A DNA stretch of 14,212 nucleotides from Bacteroidota bacterium (GCA_023399675.1 JAEWOM010000134.1:1-14212), one strand, 5' to 3'. Counted from the first letter of the stretch, positions 1-7,325 are shown. Program-made: numbers and translations. Notes: generated by a model not told the origin, from the letters alone.

Positions 1-375
1 ATCCAGGGGAACCGGTAGCATGTACACTGTTTCATCAAAACTGGTGTACGCATTTAAATGCTGCCCGAATTTGATACCGATAGACTGCAGAAAATCAACC
101 AGCTTATTATCCGGAAAATTTTTGGTACCGTTGAAGTTCATGTGCTCCATAAAGTGAGCGAGACCTCTCTGGTTTTCATCTTCCAGAATAGAACCTGCGT
201 TGATAGCAAGCCTCATTTCGACTTTTTTCTCCGGTTTTGTATTTTTCCGGATGTAGTACTTCATCCCGTTAGACAGCGTGCCGATGCGCACCGCAGGATC
301 TACCGGAATGTTCTGTGCCATAGCGCCTGCCATCATGAAAAACATGAGGACAAACGACAAAACAATTTTTTTCAT
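1..375 (-). CDS. M16 family (pitrilysin/insulinase-like) zinc metallopeptidase, N-terminal part
   Basis: Only the first 125 residues are visible; the gene runs off the left edge in frame with no stop. The ATG at 375 is followed by a signal peptide (residues 1-20, cleavage after AMA), so the enzyme is exported, probably to the periplasm. The inverted zinc-binding motif HxxEH of M16 peptidases is present as HFMEH (residues 74-78), preceded by the family pattern RGLAH and followed by LNAYTSFDETVY (108-119), which is typical of the family. The downstream glutamate ligand and the second M16 half would lie outside the window; full-length relatives are roughly 900 or more residues. These enzymes degrade peptides inside a closed clamshell chamber. 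The gene follows tig on the same strand but is separated from it by a terminator and has its own promoter. Family assignment is firm; the substrate cannot be told. Confidence 0.93.
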   Translation of the reverse strand, partial: MKKIVLSFVLMFFMMAGAMAQNIPVDPAVRIGTLSNGMKYYIRKNTKPEKKVEMRLAINAGSILEDENQRGLAHFMEHMNFNGTKNFPDNKLVDFLQSIGIKFGQHLNAYTSFDETVYMLPVPLD

Positions 376-404
376 TAATTTATTTTTATCAATCGTTACT
401 GCTT

Positions 405-412
405 CAAAGATA
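405..412 (-). promoter_or_regulatory. Bacteroidota -7 promoter box for the M16 peptidase gene
   Basis: The minus strand reads TATCTTTG, an exact match to the Bacteroidota consensus TAnnTTTG, 29 bases upstream of the M16 ATG. A TTG triplet (432-434 on the minus strand) lies 19 bases further upstream, within the 17-23 base spacing known for the -33 element in flavobacteria. This is the only promoter in the window where both elements are in register. Confidence 0.65.
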
Positions 413-438
413 ATGTTAAGCACAGTAAATACAACAAA

Positions 439-463
439 AATCCCGTAAAAAAATTACGGGATT
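439..463 (-). terminator. Intrinsic terminator of tig
   Basis: A perfect 10-bp inverted repeat (arms 439-448 and 454-463, loop of five) begins nine bases after the tig stop codon. On the minus strand it is followed by a T-rich stretch, TTTGTTG. The arms contain ATCCCGTAA and its complement. The T-rich tail runs into the -33 region of the M16 promoter. Confidence 0.85.
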
Positions 464-471
464 AAATGTAT

Positions 472-1806
472 TTATTTCTTCAGTACTTCGAGGAATTCGT
501 CGTGTGAAATCACTGTTTCTTTTTTCGTCGCTTTTTCCAGAATCACATCTTTCAGTTTGCCCATCGCAACCTCCTGCGAAATCTGTCTTACCTGCTCCTG
601 GTCTTTCAGAACTTCTGCAGCATACTTCTGTACTTCTTCATCCGGAAGGTGATGGATTCCGTACATTGCCAGCTGATTTCTTACCATCAGTTCAGCCTGA
701 CTCAGGATATCGGCGTACTCCATTTTAACCTCGTTGTCATTCAAAAGCTTCCCTTCTATAATCTGGCTTTTGATGACCTGGCGCTCATTCTGCATGATTT
801 CCTTTGCCTGTTCTTCCGTTTTGATCTGCTCATTGCTGAACATCAGCCACTTGGTAAGGAAAGTCTCCGGAAGTTTCACCTCTTCTTTTTCAGTGATCTG
901 CTCCAGCACTTTATTTACAAAATGAACATCGGCATTCTGTTGGAAATACTCATCCAGTTCCGATTTCACTTTTTCTTTCAGCTCTTCTTCTGAATTGATA
1001 TTGCCGGCACCATAAACTTTATCGAAAAGATCCTGGTTGATCTCGTGGTTATTAAGACCGTAGAAATCTTTCACTGTAACTTCAATTTCGTCGTGGTGAA
1101 TATGCTCCAGCTCTTCTTTTGAAAGACCCAGTTGCTTTGCCAGATCTTCATTTTCCAAAAGTTCGGCTTTTGTCAGCTTTTTAGAACCGTCCATTTTCAG
1201 GTCTTTTACCAGTTCGTAAGCTTCTTTGTTTTCTGCGTTAACCGTAACTTTTTTCGGTGGATGGTTGTGTTCTCCTTCTGCATCTTCTTCCACTACCTGT
1301 GCAACTTCAAGTCCGATATAGCTGTCTTCACCGATTTCGTCCTGCGGAATTTGCTCTGCAAAACGCTTCTGCATATTTTCGATGGACTGGCTTACCTCTT
1401 TGTCGGATGCTTCCACTTTATAGTGAGGCGCCTCATATTTAGACAGATCAATTTTGAAATCCGGCTCGTAACCTACTTCAAAAGCAACAGAAAGCTGTTC
1501 TGCATTATGATCGAAATCGTTTACCGGCTGAGGAACAGGCTGACCAATAAGACGCAGACTGTTTTCTTCGACATACTTATTCAGAGAATCGCTGACCAGT
1601 TTGTTGATTTCTTCGTAAGCAATCGGCGCTTCATACTGCTTTCTTACCATGCTCAACGGAACTTTTCCCTTACGGAATCCCGGAACCTGTGCATTTTTAG
1701 CATAATTCAGAAGCTGCTTTTCAACTTTATCTTTATAATCTGCTCTGTCTACAGTTACTGTAAGCAAAGCACTAACCTCATCGTGGTTTTGTGCAGTTAC
1801 GTTCAT
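472..1806 (-). CDS. tig: Trigger factor, ribosome-associated chaperone / peptidyl-prolyl isomerase
   Basis: Trigger factor docks on ribosomal protein L23 at the tunnel exit and shields nascent chains. The 444-residue length fits the family. The ribosome-binding signature GFRKGKVP is at residues 43-50, the same place as in the E. coli protein, within an N-terminal domain of about 145 residues. The middle part (about 150-248) occupies the place of the FKBP-type isomerase domain but is divergent, rich in acidic residues and histidines (GEHNHPP at 178-184), so isomerase activity is doubtful. The C-terminal helical chaperone arms run from about 250 to 444. The ATG at 1806 puts the signature at the right distance from the N terminus. 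The gene has its own promoter-like box upstream and a strong terminator behind it, so it is probably monocistronic. Confidence 0.96.
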   Translation of the reverse strand: MNVTAQNHDEVSALLTVTVDRADYKDKVEKQLLNYAKNAQVPGFRKGKVPLSMVRKQYEAPIAYEEINKLVSDSLNKYVEENSLRLIGQPVPQPVNDFDHNAEQLSVAFEVGYEPDFKIDLSKYEAPHYKVEASDKEVSQSIENMQKRFAEQIPQDEIGEDSYIGLEVAQVVEEDAEGEHNHPPKKVTVNAENKEAYELVKDLKMDGSKKLTKAELLENEDLAKQLGLSKEELEHIHHDEIEVTVKDFYGLNNHEINQDLFDKVYGAGNINSEEELKEKVKSELDEYFQQNADVHFVNKVLEQITEKEEVKLPETFLTKWLMFSNEQIKTEEQAKEIMQNERQVIKSQIIEGKLLNDNEVKMEYADILSQAELMVRNQLAMYGIHHLPDEEVQKYAAEVLKDQEQVRQISQEVAMGKLKDVILEKATKKETVISHDEFLEVLKK

Positions 1807-1832
1807 TGTTTATTCATAAAATTTAAGAGGTG

Positions 1833-1840
1833 CAAAAATA
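1833..1840 (-). promoter_or_regulatory. Putative -7 promoter box for tig
   Basis: The minus strand reads TATTTTTG, an exact TAnnTTTG match, 26 bases upstream of the tig ATG. No TTG triplet lies at the usual -33 spacing, so the call rests on the -7 box and its position alone. Confidence 0.5.
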
Positions 1841-1929
1841 AGATTTTTTTGCAATTTTTTTCCTTAAAAAACTATAAATCTGAACTTTTAAGAAAAGAAC
1901 AGGTTACCGCGCCCGGCGTTTTTGGCTAT

Positions 1930-2475
1930 TTAGTTCACAGTAAACTGCGCATTAACGTCAGCTTCGCCTCCAACAGTGCTACCGGCGCCATTATTATCTG
2001 AACCGTTAACGGTGGTGGCACCGTGGAAAAGCTGCACGATGGCTACAGCATTGGATGGTGCTGAATTAACTGTCCACTGTGTCTTGAGACCAATTTTCTC
2101 ATGGTCGGAACGAACGATGTCTTCTGCAGTGCGCAGCACCTCAACCTGAATTCCGCCAAACTGATATTTGATGAAATGCTCATCTTTCTCTTCGATAATT
2201 TCCGCCGTGATGTCTTCATCCACACCGTTATGATGATGAAAGAATCCGACATTCACACTGTACAGTTTCCCGTTTTCGAGATTAATCGGTGCTGTTGCGC
2301 CGGTTCCCGCCTGAAAGCTGACTGTCTGCGTATTCGTGGTACCATTCTCGGTAATGGTTAACGTTATTTTGTTTACTTCTTCATGTTCGTGTATATCCTC
2401 CGGAATGTCGTTGTTTCGGCATGATAAAACTGCTGTGAATAGTATAATGGCGGTAAAAAATTTTAAAAATTTCAT
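1930..2475 (-). CDS. His/Glu-rich lipoprotein partner of the TonB-dependent receptor, function unknown
   Basis: A 181-residue protein with a lipoprotein signal: hydrophobic residues 5-17 and a lipobox ending AVLSC, with Cys19 as the acylation site. SCRNND after it is a normal Bacteroidota lipoprotein start. The mature part looks all-beta and carries clusters able to bind metal: HEHEE (29-33), HHH (80-82) and EEKDEH (95-100). The pattern ITxEIxEExxEH (from residue 89) resembles, from memory, unnamed flavobacterial lipoproteins encoded next to TonB-dependent receptors; no database check was possible. It starts 29 bases after the receptor stop codon with no terminator between, so the two genes are almost certainly co-transcribed. 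It is probably a surface or periplasmic accessory that binds the receptor's substrate. The lipoprotein call is firm; the role is inferred. Confidence 0.85.
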   Translation of the reverse strand: MKFLKFFTAIILFTAVLSCRNNDIPEDIHEHEEVNKITLTITENGTTNTQTVSFQAGTGATAPINLENGKLYSVNVGFFHHHNGVDEDITAEIIEEKDEHFIKYQFGGIQVEVLRTAEDIVRSDHEKIGLKTQWTVNSAPSNAVAIVQLFHGATTVNGSDNNGAGSTVGGEADVNAQFTVN

Positions 2476-2504
2476 TTTTGTAGGATTTTAATTATTGTTG
2501 ATTT

Positions 2505-4889
2505 TTAGAAATTGTATTTAATACTGAGAATGACATTTCTGCCCATTTCCGGACTGAAATATCTTAATCTGTTCAGGTAATCCCTGTATTCTGTGTTGAA
2601 AATATTCTGTACCGAAAGCTGCAGACTCAGATTCTGAATCAGGCGTGTTCCGGCTGAAAAATTCCACAGGTGATATGCTGCGGGTGGCGTGCTTACATCT
2701 ACTGCTTCCTGAACCAAAACGCCGTTTTGAAGCAGTGGAACAGAAAAATTGCGTTCCGGAAATCTGTTCTGATATCCGGTGAATGCATGGCCGATCTGGA
2801 TAAATCCGTTTCGTTCCGGCAAAAATTTATATTCGAGGGTATTGTATAATTTTAAAGGGGACATCAGGATGAGCGGTTCGTCATGCGTGAGGTCGTCACC
2901 ACGCAGCCAACTGAATGCAGAGTTTAATTTGAGCTTATCTGTGAAATTCACTTCGAGGTCGGCATCAACGCCCCACATCCTGGCCTCAATCTGCTGATAA
3001 TCCCAAACAGGAAAAATGCCACGGATTGTCAGCAGCGCTCCGGTCGGAACCTGATTGATGAAACTGTCACTGAGTAACAGATAAGGATTCACCGACAGAT
3101 GTATTCCGGAAAGCCAGTCCAGACGTAAATCAGCCGATAAATTGATCTGATTTACATTTTCCTGCTTTATTGACAGATTGCCCCGTTCAATAATACTTGC
3201 GGAATGATGCAGACCATCCGCGAAAAGTTCAGCAGCATTCGGCGACCGTGAAGAACGGGAATAACTCAGCTGCCAGGAGAGATTTTCATCAACCCTAAAT
3301 CTGAAACCTGCATTGGCCGAAAAATTATGAAATGTAAACTGAGGCCTGGTGAGTACACGACTGCCGGTTTCCTGGATAACAAACTGCGGAAACAAACCGG
3401 CGAATCTTTCTTCCCATTCACTTTCGTCATAATACTTGTACGCATCCCAAATATTGAGATCATATCTGATTCCGGCTTCAGCTTTCAGTTTTTCAGAGAT
3501 ATCGTAGCGAAAATGGGTGAATGCACCGGCGTCGTAGCGGTAATAATCCGGGATCAGTCTTCGCGCTTTCGTTTCGGGATTCGGATAATTATCCTGTACC
3601 GATAAATTCAAACCACTTTCGAGCTGCCAGTTACTTCGTTCCAGGAGATGCTCGAGTTTTCCGGAATGGGTAATGAGTCGCAAATCCATAGAAGGCAACA
3701 GACTGTATTCACCTCGGCGAATATCATATTCCTGTCGGCGGTTCAGCTGAAATGCATATTGTGCCGTGATTTTTCCGATGTTGCCAAAACGTTTGAACGC
3801 TTCAACCTTTGCAAGGTGGTGATCTACATTCTGTTTCGGATTATCCAGTCGGTAACTGAAATCTCCGGTATTAAACACATGCTGGTTATTTACTGCATTC
3901 ACAAAATCCTCAGCTGCACCGAGATGCGAACCGCGAAAAATTCCGAATTCCTGAAACAGACCGTTATAAGAAACATGGAAACCTTTTTCAAAAGATCTGT
4001 AGCCGGTTCCGAAACTGAAGGTATGCTCCTCAGCGCCCGTGTTTTGAAGCGTAGTTTCCGGTACAGCCAAATCACCGAGCTTTTTATAATTTCCCTGGCT
4101 CTGCACAAACCAGCCTTCTTCCCAAACTTTTGCCACTTCTGCACCTAAACTCCCCCCTTTTCCGTTCGAAATTGCTGACAGTGAGACGCTTCCCATGATG
4201 GTATCCCGCGCAGGAAATTTTTTCGGTTCCAGTGCGATAACACCGCCGATTGCATCTCCCCCGTATTTTAAAGTTCCGGCACCTTTTATCACTCTGATTC
4301 TCTCAAAAGCATTGGCATCGACACTTGGAGCGTGTTCAACTCCCCATTCCTGTTCGGCCATTCTTACATCATTATTATAGATCAGAATGCGGCTTCCGTA
4401 AAGACCCCGAATCACCGGTTTTGCAATGTTATTCCCGGTCTTCATCGTCTGAACGCCCGAAACAGAGGACAGTAAATTGCCCAAATTTTCGGTTGTATTA
4501 CGGGAAATCGCCGTTTTATCAATCGTATTCACAGAAATTGAACCGGTAGTTCGGTGTACACCGGTAATCTGTATTTCTTCGATGGTTTCCACGTGATGTT
4601 CAAGTTTGATATTGATCTCCAGTGAACGGTCGACGGTAATCTGCTCCGAAAACGGTTCACATTCAGGATGTGCTGCAGTAAGCAGATAATTTCCTGCTGT
4701 GATGTTTTCAAAGACAAAATTTCCCGACGGGCCGGAAACGGTTGATAAGTTTCCTACCGTGATTCGCGCTCCCGGCAAAGCGGCGTTATTGTGAAAGTCG
4801 GTAACTTTTCCTTCAATCCGAAATTTTTGCTGCGCCATTGCGCTAAACATCCCTAAAAGGATAAGCCATAGACTGAAATATACTTTCAT
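2505..4889 (-). CDS. TonB-dependent outer-membrane receptor, ZnuD-like, probable metal uptake
   Basis: The 794-residue protein has a signal peptide (cleavage after AMA at residue 19), a carboxypeptidase-regulatory-like beta domain (about 24-100), a plug domain (about 115-225) and a 22-strand-type barrel ending in Phe, the usual outer-membrane assembly signal. The plug contains VIRGLYGSRILIYNN (159-173) and ERIRVIKGAGTLKYGGDAIGG (196 on). EHAPSVD (185-191) and the barrel segment ELFADGLHH (His561, His562) resemble counterparts in ZnuD-type zinc receptors. Such receptors import scarce ligands using TonB-ExbBD energy. A His/Cys-rich exported protein lies upstream and a His/Glu-rich lipoprotein downstream, which supports a transition-metal ligand, but a siderophore or other metal complex cannot be excluded. 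The receptor call is firm; the zinc assignment is an inference. Confidence 0.95.
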   Translation of the reverse strand: MKVYFSLWLILLGMFSAMAQQKFRIEGKVTDFHNNAALPGARITVGNLSTVSGPSGNFVFENITAGNYLLTAAHPECEPFSEQITVDRSLEINIKLEHHVETIEEIQITGVHRTTGSISVNTIDKTAISRNTTENLGNLLSSVSGVQTMKTGNNIAKPVIRGLYGSRILIYNNDVRMAEQEWGVEHAPSVDANAFERIRVIKGAGTLKYGGDAIGGVIALEPKKFPARDTIMGSVSLSAISNGKGGSLGAEVAKVWEEGWFVQSQGNYKKLGDLAVPETTLQNTGAEEHTFSFGTGYRSFEKGFHVSYNGLFQEFGIFRGSHLGAAEDFVNAVNNQHVFNTGDFSYRLDNPKQNVDHHLAKVEAFKRFGNIGKITAQYAFQLNRRQEYDIRRGEYSLLPSMDLRLITHSGKLEHLLERSNWQLESGLNLSVQDNYPNPETKARRLIPDYYRYDAGAFTHFRYDISEKLKAEAGIRYDLNIWDAYKYYDESEWEERFAGLFPQFVIQETGSRVLTRPQFTFHNFSANAGFRFRVDENLSWQLSYSRSSRSPNAAELFADGLHHSASIIERGNLSIKQENVNQINLSADLRLDWLSGIHLSVNPYLLLSDSFINQVPTGALLTIRGIFPVWDYQQIEARMWGVDADLEVNFTDKLKLNSAFSWLRGDDLTHDEPLILMSPLKLYNTLEYKFLPERNGFIQIGHAFTGYQNRFPERNFSVPLLQNGVLVQEAVDVSTPPAAYHLWNFSAGTRLIQNLSLQLSVQNIFNTEYRDYLNRLRYFSPEMGRNVILSIKYNF

Positions 4890-4916
4890 ATATGGTATTT
4901 ATACGTTAAAAAACTA

Positions 4917-4933
4917 CAGAACGGACCGTTCTG
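4917..4933. promoter_or_regulatory. Perfect palindrome upstream of the receptor gene (operator or attenuator)
   Basis: CAGAACGG-A-CCGTTCTG has perfect 8-base arms around one central base, 28-44 bases before the receptor ATG. On the minus strand it is followed after TAG by six T's, so as RNA it could form a 7-bp hairpin with a three-base loop and act as a weak terminator or attenuator. As DNA it has the symmetry of a repressor site. The sequence alone does not decide between them. Confidence 0.5.
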
Positions 4934-4941
4934 CAAAGAAT

Positions 4942-4963
4942 GCACAGGTAAAAATTACTGTGC
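4942..4963. promoter_or_regulatory. Inverted repeat with a Zur-like GTAA-N3-TTAC core
   Basis: Arms GCACAGGTAA and TTACTGTGC flank AAA and pair over nine bases with one bulged G. The core at 4948-4958, GTAAAAATTAC, resembles the centre of Fur-family 7-1-7 operators, for example Bacillus Zur GTAATnATTAC. It lies between the His/Cys-rich gene and the receptor gene. Operator function is inferred from symmetry and gene context only. Confidence 0.4.
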
Positions 4964-4980
4964 TGAAAATGTTGAGATAG

Positions 4981-4993
4981 ACCTGTTACAGGT
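4981..4993. repeat. Perfect palindrome over the stop codon of the His/Cys-rich gene
   Basis: ACCTGT-T-ACAGGT, with perfect six-base arms, overlaps the TAA stop of the preceding gene. Its ACAGGTA (4988-4994) recurs at 4944-4950 in the neighbouring inverted repeat, which hints at a shared binding protein. Short palindromes do occur by chance. Confidence 0.35.
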
Positions 4994-5345
4994 AGAAAGC
5001 AGGTGGACCCCGCAGAAGATTGCTGTCAAAACTGAGATGCCCGAACTTCTGCTGATATGCAAAATGCTGCTCGGCAAAAAGACATTCAGAGGAAAAGTGA
5101 ATGGTAACATCGGACGGCACTTCAGAGAAATTACTGTACAGCAAATGACAGGAAAAACATTTATCTGAAGCACCTACATAATGGTCTTCTGAGAAAATTT
5201 TATCCGTTTTGCTGATCTGCTGTTCCGAAACGGAATCCTGGTGCTGATGCTGATGAAAATGTACTGACACGAGCGCAGCGAACATGTACATTGCTAAAAA
5301 CAATGCAGAAATAAGCGAGCGTATCCGTTTTTCCTGTTTCACCAA
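4986..5345 (-). CDS. Small exported His/Cys-rich protein, putative metal-binding accessory
   Basis: A protein of about 119 residues with a basic N terminus and one hydrophobic segment (about 10-28), serving as signal peptide or anchor. It then shows HFHQHQHQ (29-36), a CFSCH motif (63-67), Cys88 and the C-terminal end RGPPAFYL. A His cluster, a CxxC pair and a C-terminal R-x-PP recall the small DUF2946-type proteins found beside metal and TonB-receptor genes, but I cannot assign a named family. CxxCH also fits the c-type heme signature, although the rest is not cytochrome-like. There is no ATG before the hydrophobic segment: the frame opens with TTG (5345) then GTG (5342), while the first ATG (5291) would cut off most of the signal. 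A non-ATG start is therefore likely. It lies 96 bases upstream of the receptor on the same strand. Confidence 0.75.
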   Translation of the reverse strand: MVKQEKRIRSLISALFLAMYMFAALVSVHFHQHQHQDSVSEQQISKTDKIFSEDHYVGASDKCFSCHLLYSNFSEVPSDVTIHFSSECLFAEQHFAYQQKFGHLSFDSNLLRGPPAFYL

Positions 5346-5347
5346 TG

Positions 5348-5355
5348 CAAATATA
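5348..5355 (-). promoter_or_regulatory. Putative -7 promoter box for the His/Cys-rich gene
   Basis: The minus strand reads TATATTTG, an exact TAnnTTTG match in the 30-base gap after the ABC-F stop. It ends only two bases before the TTG candidate start and five before GTG. Transcription would begin at or next to the start codon, giving a leaderless message, or translation begins further downstream. No clear -33 triplet is visible. Confidence 0.45.
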
Positions 5356-5375
5356 CAGCTAAATTTTATTCGGAA

Positions 5376-7325
5376 TCAGGCTTCCATCTGCGCAGCAATT
5401 TCTTCCCACTGCGCCAGCATTTCGTTCAGTTCGTTTTTCAGCTGTTCGTATTTTTCCAGTTCTGCTTCGGAAGGATTTGTTTTGGTGAACAGATTTTCAA
5501 GCTGTTCGATTTCCTGTTCATAATCGGCGATTTTCTCCTCCGTCTTTTTGAGTTTGTTCTGCAGATTCTTTTGCTCTTTACTGATAAAGCCCGTATTCGA
5601 ATTTTGCGCATGATTGGAGACCTGCGTTGTTTCCGGTTCTTTCGCGACGGTCTTCTGCTCACCCGATTTCTTTTCTTCGAGTTTCGATTTCTCCATCGAT
5701 ATTTCACGGATGGATTCCTTTTGGCGGTACTCGAGATATTCGTCAATGGTTCCAAGGAATTCCTTCATTTTACCATCTCTGAATTCGAATATTTTATCTG
5801 AAAGTCCCTGAAGAAACTCACGGTCGTGAGAAATAACGATCAGCGTGCCTTCAAATTTCTGGAGCGCAATTTTAATGATTTCCTTTGACTGGATATCGAG
5901 GTGATTCGTCGGTTCATCCATAATCAGCACATTGAACGGCCTCAGCAAAAGTTTACAAAGTGCCAGTCTGTTTCTTTCACCTCCGGAAAGTACCTGTGTT
6001 TTCTTTTGAACATCCTCACCCGAAAACAGGAAGTTTCCAAGCAAATCGCGGACTCTTGGTCTGGTTTCTTCGGTCGCAGCATCTTCGGCTTCCTGCAGAA
6101 CCGTATTACCCGGAGTGAGTACTTCCTCCTGATTCTGCGCAAAATAACCGATGTTCACATTATGACCGAGATTCCATTCGCCGCTGTAATCTTTGATCTG
6201 CCCTGTCAGAATTTTGGCAAGCGTGGTCTTTCCCTGACCGTTCTGCCCCAGCAGTGCAATTCTGTCGCCTCTTTCTACGAAAAAATCGACATCATCAAAA
6301 ACCTGATTCGTGCCGTAGGCTTTTCCCAGATTTTCTGCCTCAAAAATAACCTTGCCGGGAACAACCGACTGCTGGAAGCGAATATTGAATTTCGAAACAT
6401 CTTCATTATCGAGTTCAATGCGCTCTATTTTTTCGAGTTTCTTTATCAGCGACTGCGCGAAAGACGCCTTCGTTGCAGAAGCCCTGAACCGGTTGATGTT
6501 GTCTTCCATCTGCTTAATTTCTGCATCCTGGTTTTTCTTTGCCTGCTCAAGTTTTTCGCGTCGTTCCGCTCGAAGTTCCAGATACTTGGTATAGTTGGCC
6601 TTATAATCGTCAATTTTTTTATTGTTGACGTCGAAGGTCCGGTTGCAGATGGCTGTCATAAACTGTTTGTCGTGTGATACCAGTACGATGGCCCCTGAAT
6701 AGTCCTTCAGAAAGTTTTCAAGCCAGATGATACTTTCCATATCCAGATGGTTCGTCGGCTCATCCAAAAGGAGCAGATCATTATTCTGCAGAAGCAGTTT
6801 TGCGAGTTCAATCCGCATGCGCCAACCGCCGGAAAATTCATCTGTGATCCGGTCAAAATCTTCTGCCTTAAAACCCAGTCCGAGCAGCACTTTTTCCATG
6901 TCGCCTTCCAGATTGTAGGCATCATGATGATGAAGCAGATCATTGAGGTCCGTCATCCGGTGAATGAGGTTGTGGTAATCGTCGCTTTCGTAATCGGTTC
7001 TTGTGGCCAGCTGAACATTTACGTCTTCCAGTTCATTTTTCCAGGCATTAATCTGTTCAAAAGCCTGCAAAGTTTCTTCCCAAACCGTCCGGCCTTTTAC
7101 AAATTCCAGATCCTGTTTCAGGAAACCGATGGTAATTTTACCGTCCGGTACCACAGAACCTTCATAGAAAGTGATTTCTCCTGAAAGTATTTTCAGTAAG
7201 GTTGATTTTCCTGCGCCGTTCTTTCCGACGAGGCCTACCTTATCTGAGCGCTTAATCGTAAAATTTACGTCGCGAAAAAGATAGTTGCCTGCATGGTGAA
7301 GACCTAAACCCTGAGCTGAAATCAT
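5376..7325 (-). CDS. ABC-F family ATPase (ribosome-associated, duplicated ABC domains)
   Basis: A 649-residue soluble protein with two ABC ATPase domains and no membrane segments, as in the ABC-F translation factors. Domain 1 has Walker A GKNGAGKST (34-42), signature FSGGW (164-168) and Walker B LLLLDEPTNHLD (184-195). The inter-domain linker (about 240-320) is charged, with the segment RFRASATKASFAQS (279-292). Domain 2 has Walker A GQNGQGKTT (360-368), signature LSGGE (446-450) and Walker B VLIMDEPTNHLD (466-477). A C-terminal coiled coil (about 540-649) is Glu/Lys-rich. Linker and tail resemble the YheS/YdiF branch more than EttA. These proteins bind the ribosomal E site and relieve stalling or give antibiotic resistance; nothing here indicates resistance. 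A promoter box lies upstream, and the His/Cys-rich gene starts about 30 bases downstream. Confidence 0.95.
   Translation of the reverse strand: MISAQGLGLHHAGNYLFRDVNFTIKRSDKVGLVGKNGAGKSTLLKILSGEITFYEGSVVPDGKITIGFLKQDLEFVKGRTVWEETLQAFEQINAWKNELEDVNVQLATRTDYESDDYHNLIHRMTDLNDLLHHHDAYNLEGDMEKVLLGLGFKAEDFDRITDEFSGGWRMRIELAKLLLQNNDLLLLDEPTNHLDMESIIWLENFLKDYSGAIVLVSHDKQFMTAICNRTFDVNNKKIDDYKANYTKYLELRAERREKLEQAKKNQDAEIKQMEDNINRFRASATKASFAQSLIKKLEKIERIELDNEDVSKFNIRFQQSVVPGKVIFEAENLGKAYGTNQVFDDVDFFVERGDRIALLGQNGQGKTTLAKILTGQIKDYSGEWNLGHNVNIGYFAQNQEEVLTPGNTVLQEAEDAATEETRPRVRDLLGNFLFSGEDVQKKTQVLSGGERNRLALCKLLLRPFNVLIMDEPTNHLDIQSKEIIKIALQKFEGTLIVISHDREFLQGLSDKIFEFRDGKMKEFLGTIDEYLEYRQKESIREISMEKSKLEEKKSGEQKTVAKEPETTQVSNHAQNSNTGFISKEQKNLQNKLKKTEEKIADYEQEIEQLENLFTKTNPSEAELEKYEQLKNELNEMLAQWEEIAAQMEA

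Noticed and set aside
1132..2001. Plus-strand open frame of 289 codons opposite tig
   Set aside because: It lies antisense to trigger factor, is Phe/Cys/Arg-rich without any domain, and crosses the tig promoter region. It is a shadow of the real gene.
3648..4148. Plus-strand open frame of 166 codons opposite the TonB receptor
   Set aside because: The receptor reading frame is continuous and well supported on the other strand; this frame has no recognisable feature.
5901..6677. Plus-strand open frame of 258 codons opposite the ABC-F gene
   Set aside because: Antisense to a gene with all ABC-F motifs intact; its composition and lack of motifs mark it as a shadow.
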